Positions 1 through 4,996 of a DNA stretch of 5,022 nt are shown one piece after another. The notes under the pieces were generated by a model that was not told the DNA's origin, ran no database searches, and saw only the letters and a list, made by a program, of their open reading frames with translations. Made by a program: the position numbers and the translations under genes. This DNA comes from Oscillospiraceae bacterium (GTDB lineage Bacteria > Bacillota > Clostridia > Clostridiales > Clostridiaceae). Within the stretch, counting starts at the first letter, position 1. The number at the start of each line of letters is the position of its first letter. The stretch lies in NCBI GenBank assembly GCA_009785875.1, contig WQUF01000225.1, forward strand, positions 1-5,022, read 5' to 3'.

Positions 1-422
1 GTATCTCCGCTACTGAGTATTTTAAATATTGCGAGGAAGTCGGCTGCGCTATATGGGGTATTTTAGTCAGCATACCAGAAGCCCTCTATGAGCCTGTTGG
101 GATGTGGCTTCCTTCGAATTTGATAAAAGAAGGGACTTCGGAGTATGTTCAGGGAGTTGAAGTGCCTGTTGATTATTCCGGAATAGTTCCTAAAGGTTTT
201 GAAATCATCGATCTTAACCCATGCAAAATGATGATCTTTCAAGGTGAACCTTATGATGACGAAAATTTCTCAGATGAAATCGGCTATGTTTGGGATGCTA
301 TTGAAAAATATAACCCTGAAATTTATGGGTTTAAATTGGCTCCAGAAGATGGACCTAGATTTCAATTTGAGCCTTGTGGATATAGAGGATACATCGAGGG
401 AAGATGCGTTAAAGAAATATAA
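1..422 (+). CDS. AraC-family transcriptional regulator, C-terminal part (5' end outside window)
   Basis: The reading frame is open from base 3 to the TAA at 420-422, so the gene enters from the left and about 139 C-terminal residues are visible. An internal ATG at 102 is not the true start, because coding sequence of the same family runs unbroken before it. The residues match the GyrI-like effector-binding domain that follows an AraC-type helix-turn-helix in many Firmicute regulators: EALYEPVGMWLP, then a YVQGVEVPVDYSG segment, CKMMIFQGEPYDD, and the closing GYRGYIEGRCV. In this family the domain is thought to bind a small hydrophobic or cationic ligand and to switch DNA binding in the cytoplasm. 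The DNA-binding half lies outside the window, so the AraC assignment rests on family resemblance; a stand-alone effector-binding protein is the alternative. The target genes are unknown. The following genes are convergent and are not in its operon. Confidence 0.8.
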   Translation, partial: ISATEYFKYCEEVGCAIWGILVSIPEALYEPVGMWLPSNLIKEGTSEYVQGVEVPVDYSGIVPKGFEIIDLNPCKMMIFQGEPYDDENFSDEIGYVWDAIEKYNPEIYGFKLAPEDGPRFQFEPCGYRGYIEGRCVKEI

Positions 423-458
423 ATAGCTGTAGCTTCATAACTACAGCTTTATTATAGA
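421..458. terminator. Bidirectional intrinsic terminator between convergent genes
   Basis: AGCTGTAG (425-432) and CTACAGCT (441-448) are perfect 8-bp arms around an 8-base loop. The plus strand continues TTTATTAT after the stem, and the minus strand continues ATTTAT. It begins three bases after the regulator stop codon and lies just beyond the stop of the minus-strand gene ending at 464, so it can end transcription from both sides. The T tracts are interrupted, so strength is uncertain. Confidence 0.7.
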
Positions 459-463
459 TACAA

Positions 464-670
464 TTATTTTTGCGTTTCAATATAATCTTGGATTTCCATA
501 AGAATACCTTCGTTTCCTGTAAGGTGAAATGGCTCGTAACCCTCTTTTATAAATTCTAATATATTGTATTTCTCGTCACGTTCAAGGAACTCATCAGGTG
601 AAAGGTTATGTCTTTCCATATAAAGATTAGCCATCTCGACTTGCATGTATAAAATCTGATCTAAAGCCAT
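464..670 (-). CDS. DUF3791 family small protein, probable partner of the DUF3990 protein
   Basis: This is a 68-residue acidic protein with no signal peptide or membrane segment. The start chosen is the ATG at 668-670. A good GGAGG lies about 7 bases before it, and the residues from MALDQILYMQ on fit DUF3791; the 24 residues of a longer frame starting at 742 only overlap the upstream gene and look unlike the family. DUF3791 features seen are an N-terminal helix with the MANLYMERHNLSPDEF pattern, then YNILEFIKEGYEPFHLTG, and the closing EIQDYIE. In known genomes DUF3791 genes commonly neighbour DUF3990 genes, and a toxin-antitoxin relationship is suspected. Here the gene follows the DUF3990 gene by 4 bp with its ribosome binding site inside that gene's last codons, so translation is probably coupled. 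By inference it is the antitoxin or regulator of its neighbour; no activity can be read from the sequence. Confidence 0.72.
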   Translation of the reverse strand: MALDQILYMQVEMANLYMERHNLSPDEFLERDEKYNILEFIKEGYEPFHLTGNEGILMEIQDYIETQK

Positions 671-674
671 AATA

Positions 675-1481
675 TTACGCCTCCAACCATCGTTTTGTAT
701 CACCATGCATTTCTGCGTCCAGCATATCAAGCACATACTCAAGACTCTCCAAATATAAGTATGATTCTGGGTTTATGAGGAGTTTAAAAGTATCTGTCTT
801 CATGAAAAATCTCAAAGCTTCTGTACCTGTTATATTATTATCTAAAGAATATTTCTGTACGACTTCCGTCGTTAGAGTATCAATTGCAAACTGAATACTT
901 TCTTTTGTCGATATTAACATCGCATCTCCTTTTTGAATCAATAGCGAAGTTCCTTTACTAGTTCCAAAATAAGCTTGCTTTGGAAGATTATCAGGTTTAA
1001 TATTATCAATAAGCACATTTATAGCTTTATTGCTTTCAATTTCTCCATATGCTCCTGAAAAATAAGCCCGTAGGCTTAGCCTTGTATCATCATCAGCTGT
1101 TGGACCAACCACTATATCATACACATGTGTTTTATCGATACTTTTATAATTGGCAAGAACAAACAATATCCACTTTTTATCGGCTTTTACAAATTCTTTA
1201 ATAGATAAACCAATTGTTTTCCTTTTATCTAATTCGTATGTATAGAGATAAGCATTAACATTGATATTGCGTTTTTGTTCTTTCTGCATTAGCCGTACTT
1301 CTTCGATCCTTTTATTGCGCAGTGCTAAATTAATCGCATGATCCTTATTTTGTGTTGTATAAAAACCTTTACCAAAATCTTTAAAAGGCTTACCTTTTGA
1401 TACGTCTATTTCATTAAATAAATGAGTAGACCCATGATAAAGAGTTATTATTTTATTTGAATTAAGAATAGCCATATTCAT
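675..1481 (-). CDS. DUF3990 protein (ADP-ribosyltransferase-like, putative toxin) with DUF3791-like C-terminal segment
   Basis: A 268-residue soluble protein. The ATG at 1479-1481 is preceded by GAGGTG about 6 bases away, which favours it over the second Met two codons later. Residues 12-190 carry DUF3990 marks: LYHGS (14-18), DFGKGFYTT (35-43), YDIVVGPTADDD (121-132) and KQAYFGT (168-174). DUF3990 is grouped with the ADP-ribosyltransferase fold, where such an early His, a GFY(T) tyrosine and a later acidic or Gln residue would line the NAD site; H16 and Y41 are the visible candidates, and E147 or Q169 could be the third. Residues about 193-254 (ESIQFAIDTL, then NITGTEALRFF, then YLESLEYVLDML) resemble the DUF3791 partner family, so the protein appears to carry a partner-like domain of its own. 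It is first in a two-gene operon. A toxin or protein-modifying role is inference from fold and context. Confidence 0.75.
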   Translation of the reverse strand: MNMAILNSNKIITLYHGSTHLFNEIDVSKGKPFKDFGKGFYTTQNKDHAINLALRNKRIEEVRLMQKEQKRNINVNAYLYTYELDKRKTIGLSIKEFVKADKKWILFVLANYKSIDKTHVYDIVVGPTADDDTRLSLRAYFSGAYGEIESNKAINVLIDNIKPDNLPKQAYFGTSKGTSLLIQKGDAMLISTKESIQFAIDTLTTEVVQKYSLDNNITGTEALRFFMKTDTFKLLINPESYLYLESLEYVLDMLDAEMHGDTKRWLEA

Positions 1482-1498
1482 AGTTCACCTCAACTTTT

Positions 1499-1504
1499 AT
1501 TATA
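1499..1504 (-). promoter_or_regulatory. Candidate -10 box for the DUF3990/DUF3791 operon
   Basis: Read on the minus strand this is a perfect TATAAT, 17 bases ahead of the ATG at 1481. No convincing TTGACA-like box lies 16-18 bases further upstream, and the predicted leader would be only about ten bases. In such AT-rich DNA a chance match is likely. Confidence 0.3.
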
Positions 1505-1591
1505 CTATTTTATTGAGATTTTATGATATACTAAAGATAACTAAATTTTCAATTTAGAGCTTTTAATAAAAAAAGTGAAGGAGTATTATTT

Positions 1592-1667
1592 CTAAAATTC
1601 ATGCTAAACATTCTCACAGTGAGAATATTATACTAAAATTTATTCTAAATATTCTCATGGTGACAAT
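1592..1667. repeat. Imperfect direct tandem repeat, period 41 bp, upstream of the DUF3990 operon
   Basis: Bases 1592-1626 and 1633-1667 align without gaps at 29 of 35 positions, both beginning CTAAAATT and both containing ATTCTCA followed by GTGA. The first copy ends in a perfect palindrome; in the second copy the right half has decayed. Spaced repeats of this kind beside toxin-antitoxin-like genes often serve as operators, but the role here is inferred. Confidence 0.6.
1610..1626. repeat. Perfect 17-bp palindrome, possible operator
   Basis: ATTCTCAC and GTGAGAAT form perfect 8-bp arms around a single central A. No T tract follows on either strand, so a protein-binding site is more likely than a terminator. 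On the minus strand a TATAAT lies directly next to it at 1627-1632, so a bound protein would cover that box. Confidence 0.5.
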
Positions 1668-1825
1668 GAAATTTGTAAATTTAGGATGTATGAAATTCAT
1701 AGTATAAAAAACTAAATCTATATGTTCTTTTAAATAAATATGGTCTTGTTCAATAAACTCATCTATAAAAGAATTGTTAAAAAACCAAATAAACAACAAT
1801 AGCTCAAAGGGAAACACGTTTGATG

Positions 1826-1831
1826 TATAAT
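1826..1831 (+). promoter_or_regulatory. Candidate -10 box for the Phd/YefM-type gene
   Basis: A perfect TATAAT ends 22 bases before the ATG at 1854, the right distance for a short leader containing the AGGAAAGG ribosome binding site. No good -35 box is visible at 16-18 bases upstream, so this may be a weak or factor-dependent promoter. Confidence 0.4.
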
Positions 1832-1853
1832 GCTAGAAAACAAATAGGAAAGG

Positions 1854-2126
1854 ATGACTAAACACATGTTAGCGGATAATTACATAAACGTAAAACAAAA
1901 TTTTAAAGAATACTGTGATAAGATATCAAAAGAACAAGAAACATTACTCGTCATAAGGAAAGACGATCAAGATATCGTAATCCTATCGATTGAAACCTAT
2001 CAAGAACTAGAAAGAGCCAAAAACAACATGGATTATTTAGAAAAACTAAATAAATCTATTGAACAAAGAAAACAAGGAAAAGTAACCCAAGTAACATTAT
2101 TTGACCACGATAATGAAGAAGAATAA
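1854..2126 (+). CDS. Phd/YefM family type II antitoxin, apparently orphaned
   Basis: A protein of 90 residues, or 86 if it starts at the second Met (1866). Family members usually begin MLAxNYxNV, which favours 1866, where AAAGGA stands 11 bases upstream; the first ATG has AGGA only 4 bases away. Visible family features are the N-terminal LADNYINVKQNF DNA-binding strand and helix, the central VIRKDDQDIVILSIETYQELE that forms the dimer core, and a charged C-terminal tail (about 60-90) of the type that wraps and neutralises a RelE/YoeB toxin. In the usual arrangement this protein represses its own promoter and the toxin gene follows within a few bases. Here no intact toxin follows: the downstream gene is a convergent reductase ending 25 bp away. 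The gene may be a remnant or may act on a toxin encoded elsewhere. Confidence 0.85.
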   Translation: MTKHMLADNYINVKQNFKEYCDKISKEQETLLVIRKDDQDIVILSIETYQELERAKNNMDYLEKLNKSIEQRKQGKVTQVTLFDHDNEEE

Positions 2127-2135
2127 GGAGAAATT

Positions 2136-2168
2136 TTGGATTATGCTCATATTACCAGCTTTCCTTAA
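2136..2168 (+). pseudogene. Possible stub of the lost toxin gene after the antitoxin
   Basis: AAGGAG overlaps and follows the antitoxin stop codon (2125-2130). Five bases later a TTG opens a frame of only ten codons (MDYAHITSFP) before TAA at 2166-2168. This is the place and spacing expected for a YoeB/RelE-type toxin start. Its last six codons lie inside the 3' end of the convergent reductase gene. An ATG at 2143 gives a 24-codon frame that is entirely antisense to the reductase and looks no more toxin-like. Too few codons remain to name a toxin family. Confidence 0.3.
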
Positions 2169-2949
2169 CTCCACCATCACTTGCTATGACTTGCCCTGTT
2201 ATCCATTTTGCATATGAACTATGCAGAAAAAGCACCAAGTCAGCAGCATCATCCGGCGTTCCCCAGCGACCTGATGGAAACCTTTTTGCCACAGATTCAT
2301 ATTCCTTACCTGAACAATAACCCGTGTCATTCGGTCCTGGATTTATGCAATTAACCCGTATATTTTTATCTCCTAATAAGTATGAAGTTTGACGGCATAA
2401 GCAAATAATAGCTTCTTTTGATACACAATAGGCGATTTCATTTACCATAGGGCTTAAATACTGTCCACTTGTAAATAAAGTAATAGCATTATCTTTTGTT
2501 GTATCCACTTGATTAACAAAAGATTGTATCATCATCATAGAAGCACGGACATTTACAACTAAATGATGGTCTATGTGTTCCGGTGTCCATTGACCAATCT
2601 CACCATAAGTTGAATAAGCATGGTTTAGAATCAAGCCATCAAGTCCGCCTAATTTTTCTGTGGCTTCCTCAACAACCTTTTCAGCAATACCTGGTTTTTC
2701 TAAATCTGCAGATGTGAGTGCTGTTACCTTTAATCCCAAATCATTAAATCGCTTTGATAATGTTTCAGTTCCGTTCGGCATTGCAGACTTATGTCCTACA
2801 ATCATATCATAATCTGAAAAACCGTGAATAGCGACTATAGCACCTGCTTCCGCAAATCGTTTAGCAAGCGTTGCTCCAATACCTAATGGGCGACTCACGC
2901 CTGTTATTAAAATCTTTTGTCCATCTAATCTTATGGAAGAATTATTCAT
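2152..2949 (-). CDS. Short-chain dehydrogenase/reductase (SDR) family oxidoreductase
   Basis: A 265-residue cytoplasmic protein, normal length for a classical SDR (250-280), that should transfer hydride between NAD(P)H and a carbonyl or alcohol. The Rossmann cofactor motif is TGVSRPLGIG (16-25), an extended form of TGxxxGxG. Also visible are D82 after the fourth strand, NHAY (109-112) in place of the usual NNAG, N133, the catalytic S161, and Y174 with K178 in YCVSK. NPGPNDTG (203-210) and the C-terminal ITGQVIASDGG (250-260) complete the family pattern. The complete Asn-Ser-Tyr-Lys set suggests an active enzyme. The ATG at 2947-2949 is preceded by GGTGAT, a fair ribosome binding site. The best family likeness is to FabG-like 3-oxoacyl-ACP reductases, but no fatty-acid genes are near and the substrate cannot be read. 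It is probably a single-gene unit; its 3' end abuts the antitoxin module without a visible terminator. Confidence 0.88.
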   Translation of the reverse strand: MNNSSIRLDGQKILITGVSRPLGIGATLAKRFAEAGAIVAIHGFSDYDMIVGHKSAMPNGTETLSKRFNDLGLKVTALTSADLEKPGIAEKVVEEATEKLGGLDGLILNHAYSTYGEIGQWTPEHIDHHLVVNVRASMMMIQSFVNQVDTTKDNAITLFTSGQYLSPMVNEIAYCVSKEAIICLCRQTSYLLGDKNIRVNCINPGPNDTGYCSGKEYESVAKRFPSGRWGTPDDAADLVLFLHSSYAKWITGQVIASDGGVKESW

Positions 2950-2984
2950 TAAATCATCACCAACCTTTATATATAAGAATTTGC

Positions 2985-3018
2985 ATTAAACAAAATATGC
3001 TCCCAAATTAATGAGAGC
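2985..3018 (-). terminator. Weak terminator-like hairpin after the 64-residue gene
   Basis: On the minus strand GCTCTC (3018-3013) can pair with GGGAGC (3004-2999) through five Watson-Crick pairs and one G-T wobble around an 8-base loop that covers the stop codon. It is followed by the T-rich ATATTTTGTTT. The stem is short, so readthrough into the reductase gene is possible. Confidence 0.35.
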
Positions 3019-3202
3019 TATCATTTAATAATTCATTCACCTCTTCAACGGTCATATTGTATTTTTCTGCAATCTTTTCAAGTGGTATAAAATCAATCAT
3101 AAATTTAATATCTTCTTTTCTAGTATTTTCTCTAGTATTTTCTTTGATCCAATCTTCTCTAGCTCTTTGTTCAGCTTCAAACCTCTCTATCAAATCAATC
3201 AA
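3008..3202 (-). CDS. Small charged helical protein, resembles the C-terminal tail of Rpn/PD-(D/E)XK transposase-like proteins
   Basis: A 64-residue protein starting at TTG (3200-3202), chosen because a perfect AAGGAGG lies 8 bases upstream. The first half (1-32) is a highly charged helix rich in Glu, Arg and Lys; residues 33-60 (MIDFIPLEKIAEKYNMTVEEVNELL) look like a helix-turn-helix. That ending is typical of Rpn-family recombination-promoting nucleases and transposase-like proteins, which are about 300 residues long, so this may be a free-standing or trimmed tail without the nuclease domain. A perfect 12-bp tandem duplication inside the gene repeats the residues ENTR. No toxin, membrane or catalytic features are seen. 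The last part of the gene recurs as a near-identical 32-bp copy just before the permease gene at 4883-4914. It is probably transcribed alone, from a promoter around 3240. Function unknown. Confidence 0.6.
   Translation of the reverse strand: MIDLIERFEAEQRAREDWIKENTRENTRKEDIKFMIDFIPLEKIAEKYNMTVEEVNELLNDSSH
3119..3142. repeat. Perfect 12-bp tandem duplication inside the 64-residue gene
   Basis: TCTAGTATTTTC occurs twice head to tail (3119-3130 and 3131-3142). It duplicates four codons (ENTR on the minus strand) and keeps the frame. Confidence 0.85.
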
Positions 3203-3236
3203 TTCTTTTTCCTCCTTGATTACTTTCTTTACTTAT

Positions 3237-3245
3237 ATTTTAACA
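3237..3245 (-). promoter_or_regulatory. Candidate extended -10 promoter of the 64-residue gene
   Basis: The minus strand reads TGTTAAAAT, an extended -10 (TGn plus TAAAAT) about 35 bases before the TTG start and ahead of the AAGGAGG site. No clear -35 box is visible, which an extended -10 can tolerate. Confidence 0.35.
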
Positions 3246-3307
3246 CATAGGTAACTAAAAATATCCGAATTTTATATTTCCAAAAGAAAACTTTTAAAGT
3301 ATTTTTA

Positions 3308-4084
3308 TTATGATCCAGTAGATTTATATCTACTCAATCCGAACCTAAAGAATGCATAGCTTGGAATCAAAAACAATAGTCCCAACACAGGAGTGAACAT
3401 ATACCACATGCTGCTCGCTCTACCGATTAGATATAAGAGCGGATAATACTGGAACAATGCCAAAGGGATGACATAAGTGAGAAAACTCAGAACACCTCTC
3501 CCATATATAGAGAATGGATATCGCCCGTGTTCCCGCCCACCGTAAGTCAAGGCGTTCATAAACTCTAACCCTTCGGTAGTAAAAAAAGCGAAGGAAGCCT
3601 GTATCAGAAAAAGGCAGGAGAATATTACACTTCCGCAGATGATCATCAAGCACAGCGTCGATATCTTATCCCACGTCCAATTGACACCGCTATTTGGAAC
3701 CGCCCAGCATAAAATGATGATAGATTGAACCGTTATTCCTAACCTCGACAGATCCATCCTCGATGCAAGCACCTGAAATACTGCACCTTGAGGTCTGACG
3801 AGAATCCGGTCAAATGTACCACTTCCAAGCATGAAAGAGAAAACAGCAAAGCCACTTGAGACAAGTTCAGCGATAGAAAATGCCATCCCTACAATTGCAA
3901 AACAAAGCAATACTTGACCATAAGTGAACCCATCTACAGCATTGAAAATTGAAAACATGAAAAACACACTGAAAAATACAGTAAATGCTGATAGAAACTG
4001 ACCTAAAATGACCAAGAAGAATGACAGTTTATACTGCATCTGACTTTTCATATTGATTAAGCAATATTTTAAATAAAGCCTCAT
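3308..4084 (-). CDS. ABC-2 family (DUF990-like) permease, second of a pair
   Basis: A 258-residue integral membrane protein with about six hydrophobic segments (roughly 20-46, 56-86, 116-130, 143-168, 197-220, 228-247) and a basic cytoplasmic N-terminus. Residues GTFDRILVRPQG (89-100) and, near the C-terminus, ALTYGGREHGRYPFSIYGR (178-196) followed by FLTYVIPLALFQYYPLLYLIGR are hallmarks of the ABC-2 membrane group formerly called DUF990. Such proteins form a heterodimeric export channel with a sister permease and a separate ATPase. The ATG at 4082-4084 lies one base after the stop of the upstream permease gene, with AAGGAGG inside that gene's last codons, so the two are surely co-translated. 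The substrate is unknown; relatives include drug, antibiotic and lipid exporters. No strong terminator is seen after the gene. Confidence 0.85.
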   Translation of the reverse strand: MRLYLKYCLINMKSQMQYKLSFFLVILGQFLSAFTVFFSVFFMFSIFNAVDGFTYGQVLLCFAIVGMAFSIAELVSSGFAVFSFMLGSGTFDRILVRPQGAVFQVLASRMDLSRLGITVQSIIILCWAVPNSGVNWTWDKISTLCLMIICGSVIFSCLFLIQASFAFFTTEGLEFMNALTYGGREHGRYPFSIYGRGVLSFLTYVIPLALFQYYPLLYLIGRASSMWYMFTPVLGLLFLIPSYAFFRFGLSRYKSTGS

Positions 4085-4085
4085 T

Positions 4086-4886
4086 TTAGCCTCCTTGCAC
4101 TATTACTTTATTGAGTGAAAAATGCATTGTAAGCTTTCCGAATAAAACCAAAGCTATGAGCCAGAAAAGCTGTAATCCAATGCCATATATAGCATCTAAA
4201 CCGGTGATATTTCCGCTGTATATGCGTGACGGCATGTTCTGCATCGCAGCAAAAGGCAGTAATTGGACTATGTCCCTGATTGAAGCTGGAAAAAACGGAA
4301 GTGGTATTACTCCTCCTGATAGAAAAGTTGTTACAGCCGTCATAATCACTCTTACTCCCCGAAATGAGATAGTATGGAACATTACCACATACATAAGCAT
4401 AGTAAAGGACACGGTGACACCTAATGCTAAAATCATAGATAGTAAGAATAACAATAATTGCGTAATATCAGGTGGCAGCGACATTTTAAAGATTCCAGGA
4501 AGGATGAATGCCACGATTATCACCGGTATACGAAACAATGTCACTGCTACCCGACCGGCACAAGTTCGAGTAAACCAACGTCCATATAAATCCGTTGGAC
4601 GAACAAGCTCATATGCTATGGATCCGGTTTCAAGTATCGATTCAATTTCCCCATCTGCAAATACCACTGAAAATAAAATAAGAAAAGTTTCCTGCATCCA
4701 TACATAAGAAACTGTTTGGGTAAACGACATGGGAAAAGCAGAAGGATTAGTTCTATAGAATGCTGCATATGCTAATATCAGCATGGCTCCCCATACAAAA
4801 CACGTCATTATATGTGAAAATGCCACAATACGGTATTGTATCGCAGATATAAATCGCATACGGAATATTGCTAAATATATCTTCAT
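4086..4886 (-). CDS. ABC-2 family (DUF990-like) permease, first of a pair
   Basis: A 266-residue membrane protein with about six hydrophobic segments (roughly 22-44, 61-78, 116-135, 141-170, 177-198, 230-250). The start MKIYLAIFRMRFISAIQYR is typical of this family, and GEIESILETGSIAYELVRPTDLY (79-101) is the counterpart of the GxxxxxLvRP motif in its partner. It is inferred to form the export channel with the protein encoded directly downstream. The family usually has an ATP-binding gene just before the two permeases; none lies in the 136 bases left before the window edge. The start ATG (4884-4886) follows a TAA directly, and the nearest ribosome binding site (GAGGTGA) is about 12 bases away, longer than ideal. 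That leader is a near copy of the tail of the gene ending at 3008, so the start region appears rearranged. Confidence 0.83.
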   Translation of the reverse strand: MKIYLAIFRMRFISAIQYRIVAFSHIMTCFVWGAMLILAYAAFYRTNPSAFPMSFTQTVSYVWMQETFLILFSVVFADGEIESILETGSIAYELVRPTDLYGRWFTRTCAGRVAVTLFRIPVIIVAFILPGIFKMSLPPDITQLLLFLLSMILALGVTVSFTMLMYVVMFHTISFRGVRVIMTAVTTFLSGGVIPLPFFPASIRDIVQLLPFAAMQNMPSRIYSGNITGLDAIYGIGLQLFWLIALVLFGKLTMHFSLNKVIVQGG

Positions 4887-4914
4887 TTAATTATTCATTC
4901 ACCTCTTTAACTGT
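4883..4914 (-). repeat. 32-bp near copy of the 3' end of the 64-residue gene, abutting the permease start
   Basis: Bases 4883-4914 match 3021-3052 at 29 of 32 positions in the same orientation. On the minus strand the copy reads as codons TVKEVNE followed by TAA, against TVEEVNELLND in the gene. Similarity stops on both sides: on the left it ends at the permease ATG, on the right at about 4914. It looks like the remnant of a second copy of that gene family, now serving as the permease leader. Confidence 0.6.
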
Positions 4915-4945
4915 TTCTTCCTTTCTGTCTGTTCACTGTTTTTAT

Positions 4946-4996
4946 TGACACGGTGCCGCCGATTCTATAAAATATTCTCATGGTGTCACCGTGTCA
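4946..4996. repeat. 15-bp inverted repeat with 21-base spacer
   Basis: TGACACGGTGCCGCC (4946-4960) and GGTGTCACCGTGTCA (4982-4996) are complementary at 13 of 15 positions, with the outer ten pairs perfect. The right arm contains the smaller palindrome GGTGTCACC. The arms are GC-rich in AT-rich surroundings. No T tract follows on the minus strand (AATAAAAAC follows), so a terminator is unlikely; an operator or a small mobile palindromic repeat is possible. Confidence 0.65.
4962..4989 (-). promoter_or_regulatory. Candidate promoter for the permease pair, inside the inverted repeat
   Basis: On the minus strand GTGACA (4989-4984, five of six to TTGACA) and TAGAAT (4967-4962, five of six to TATAAT) are 16 bases apart. 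Transcription would start near 4955, about 70 bases before the permease ATG. The -35 box lies in one arm and the start point in the other, so a protein bound to the arms could control it. Confidence 0.35.

Larger units (their letters stand above)
1482..1853. other. AT-rich intergenic region between divergent toxin-antitoxin-type modules
   Basis: About 370 bases without a credible gene. The region holds possible promoters for both flanking modules, a short AT hairpin with arms CTAAATT and AATTTAG (1541-1557), a perfect 17-bp palindrome at 1610-1626, an imperfect tandem repeat of period 41 bp, and an AAGGAG at 1578-1583 not followed by a usable start codon. On the plus strand an extended -10-like TGATATACT lies at 1524-1532. 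An open minus-strand frame (1614-1817) begins with GTG, has no ribosome binding site and resembles nothing I recognise. The palindromes are plausible operator sites for autoregulation of the divergent modules, but this is inference. Confidence 0.6.

Noticed and set aside
244..426. Plus-strand 60-codon frame inside the AraC-type gene
   Set aside because: It is a shifted frame of the regulator coding region with no start site of its own.
671..742. Longer start for the DUF3791 gene (24 extra residues)
   Set aside because: The extension lies entirely in the end of the DUF3990 gene, does not fit the family, and the internal ATG at 668-670 has the good GGAGG site.
1592..1667. CRISPR array
   Set aside because: There are only two diverged copies with a 6-base gap and no spacers, so the repeat does not fit an array.
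1614..1817. 67-codon minus-strand open frame in the AT-rich intergenic region
   Set aside because: It begins with GTG, has no ribosome binding site, runs through the tandem repeat and palindrome, and its hydrophobic and aromatic composition is what AT-rich DNA gives by chance.
3057..3254. Plus-strand hydrophobic 65-codon frame, which could look like a small toxic membrane peptide
   Set aside because: It is the reverse reading of the charged helix gene, where Glu/Lys/Arg codons become Phe/Leu/Ser, and it has no supporting ribosome binding site.
3285..3307. ACTTT-T-AAAGT palindrome after the second permease gene as a terminator
   Set aside because: The stem is only five A-T-rich pairs and no solid T tract follows on the minus strand, so I do not call it.
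3420..3653. Second minus-strand frame inside the permease gene
   Set aside because: It is out of frame with the permease, whose family motifs span the same bases.
4111..4707. Long plus-strand frame of 198 codons opposite the first permease
   Set aside because: It is antisense to a clear membrane protein gene with family motifs and resembles no protein.
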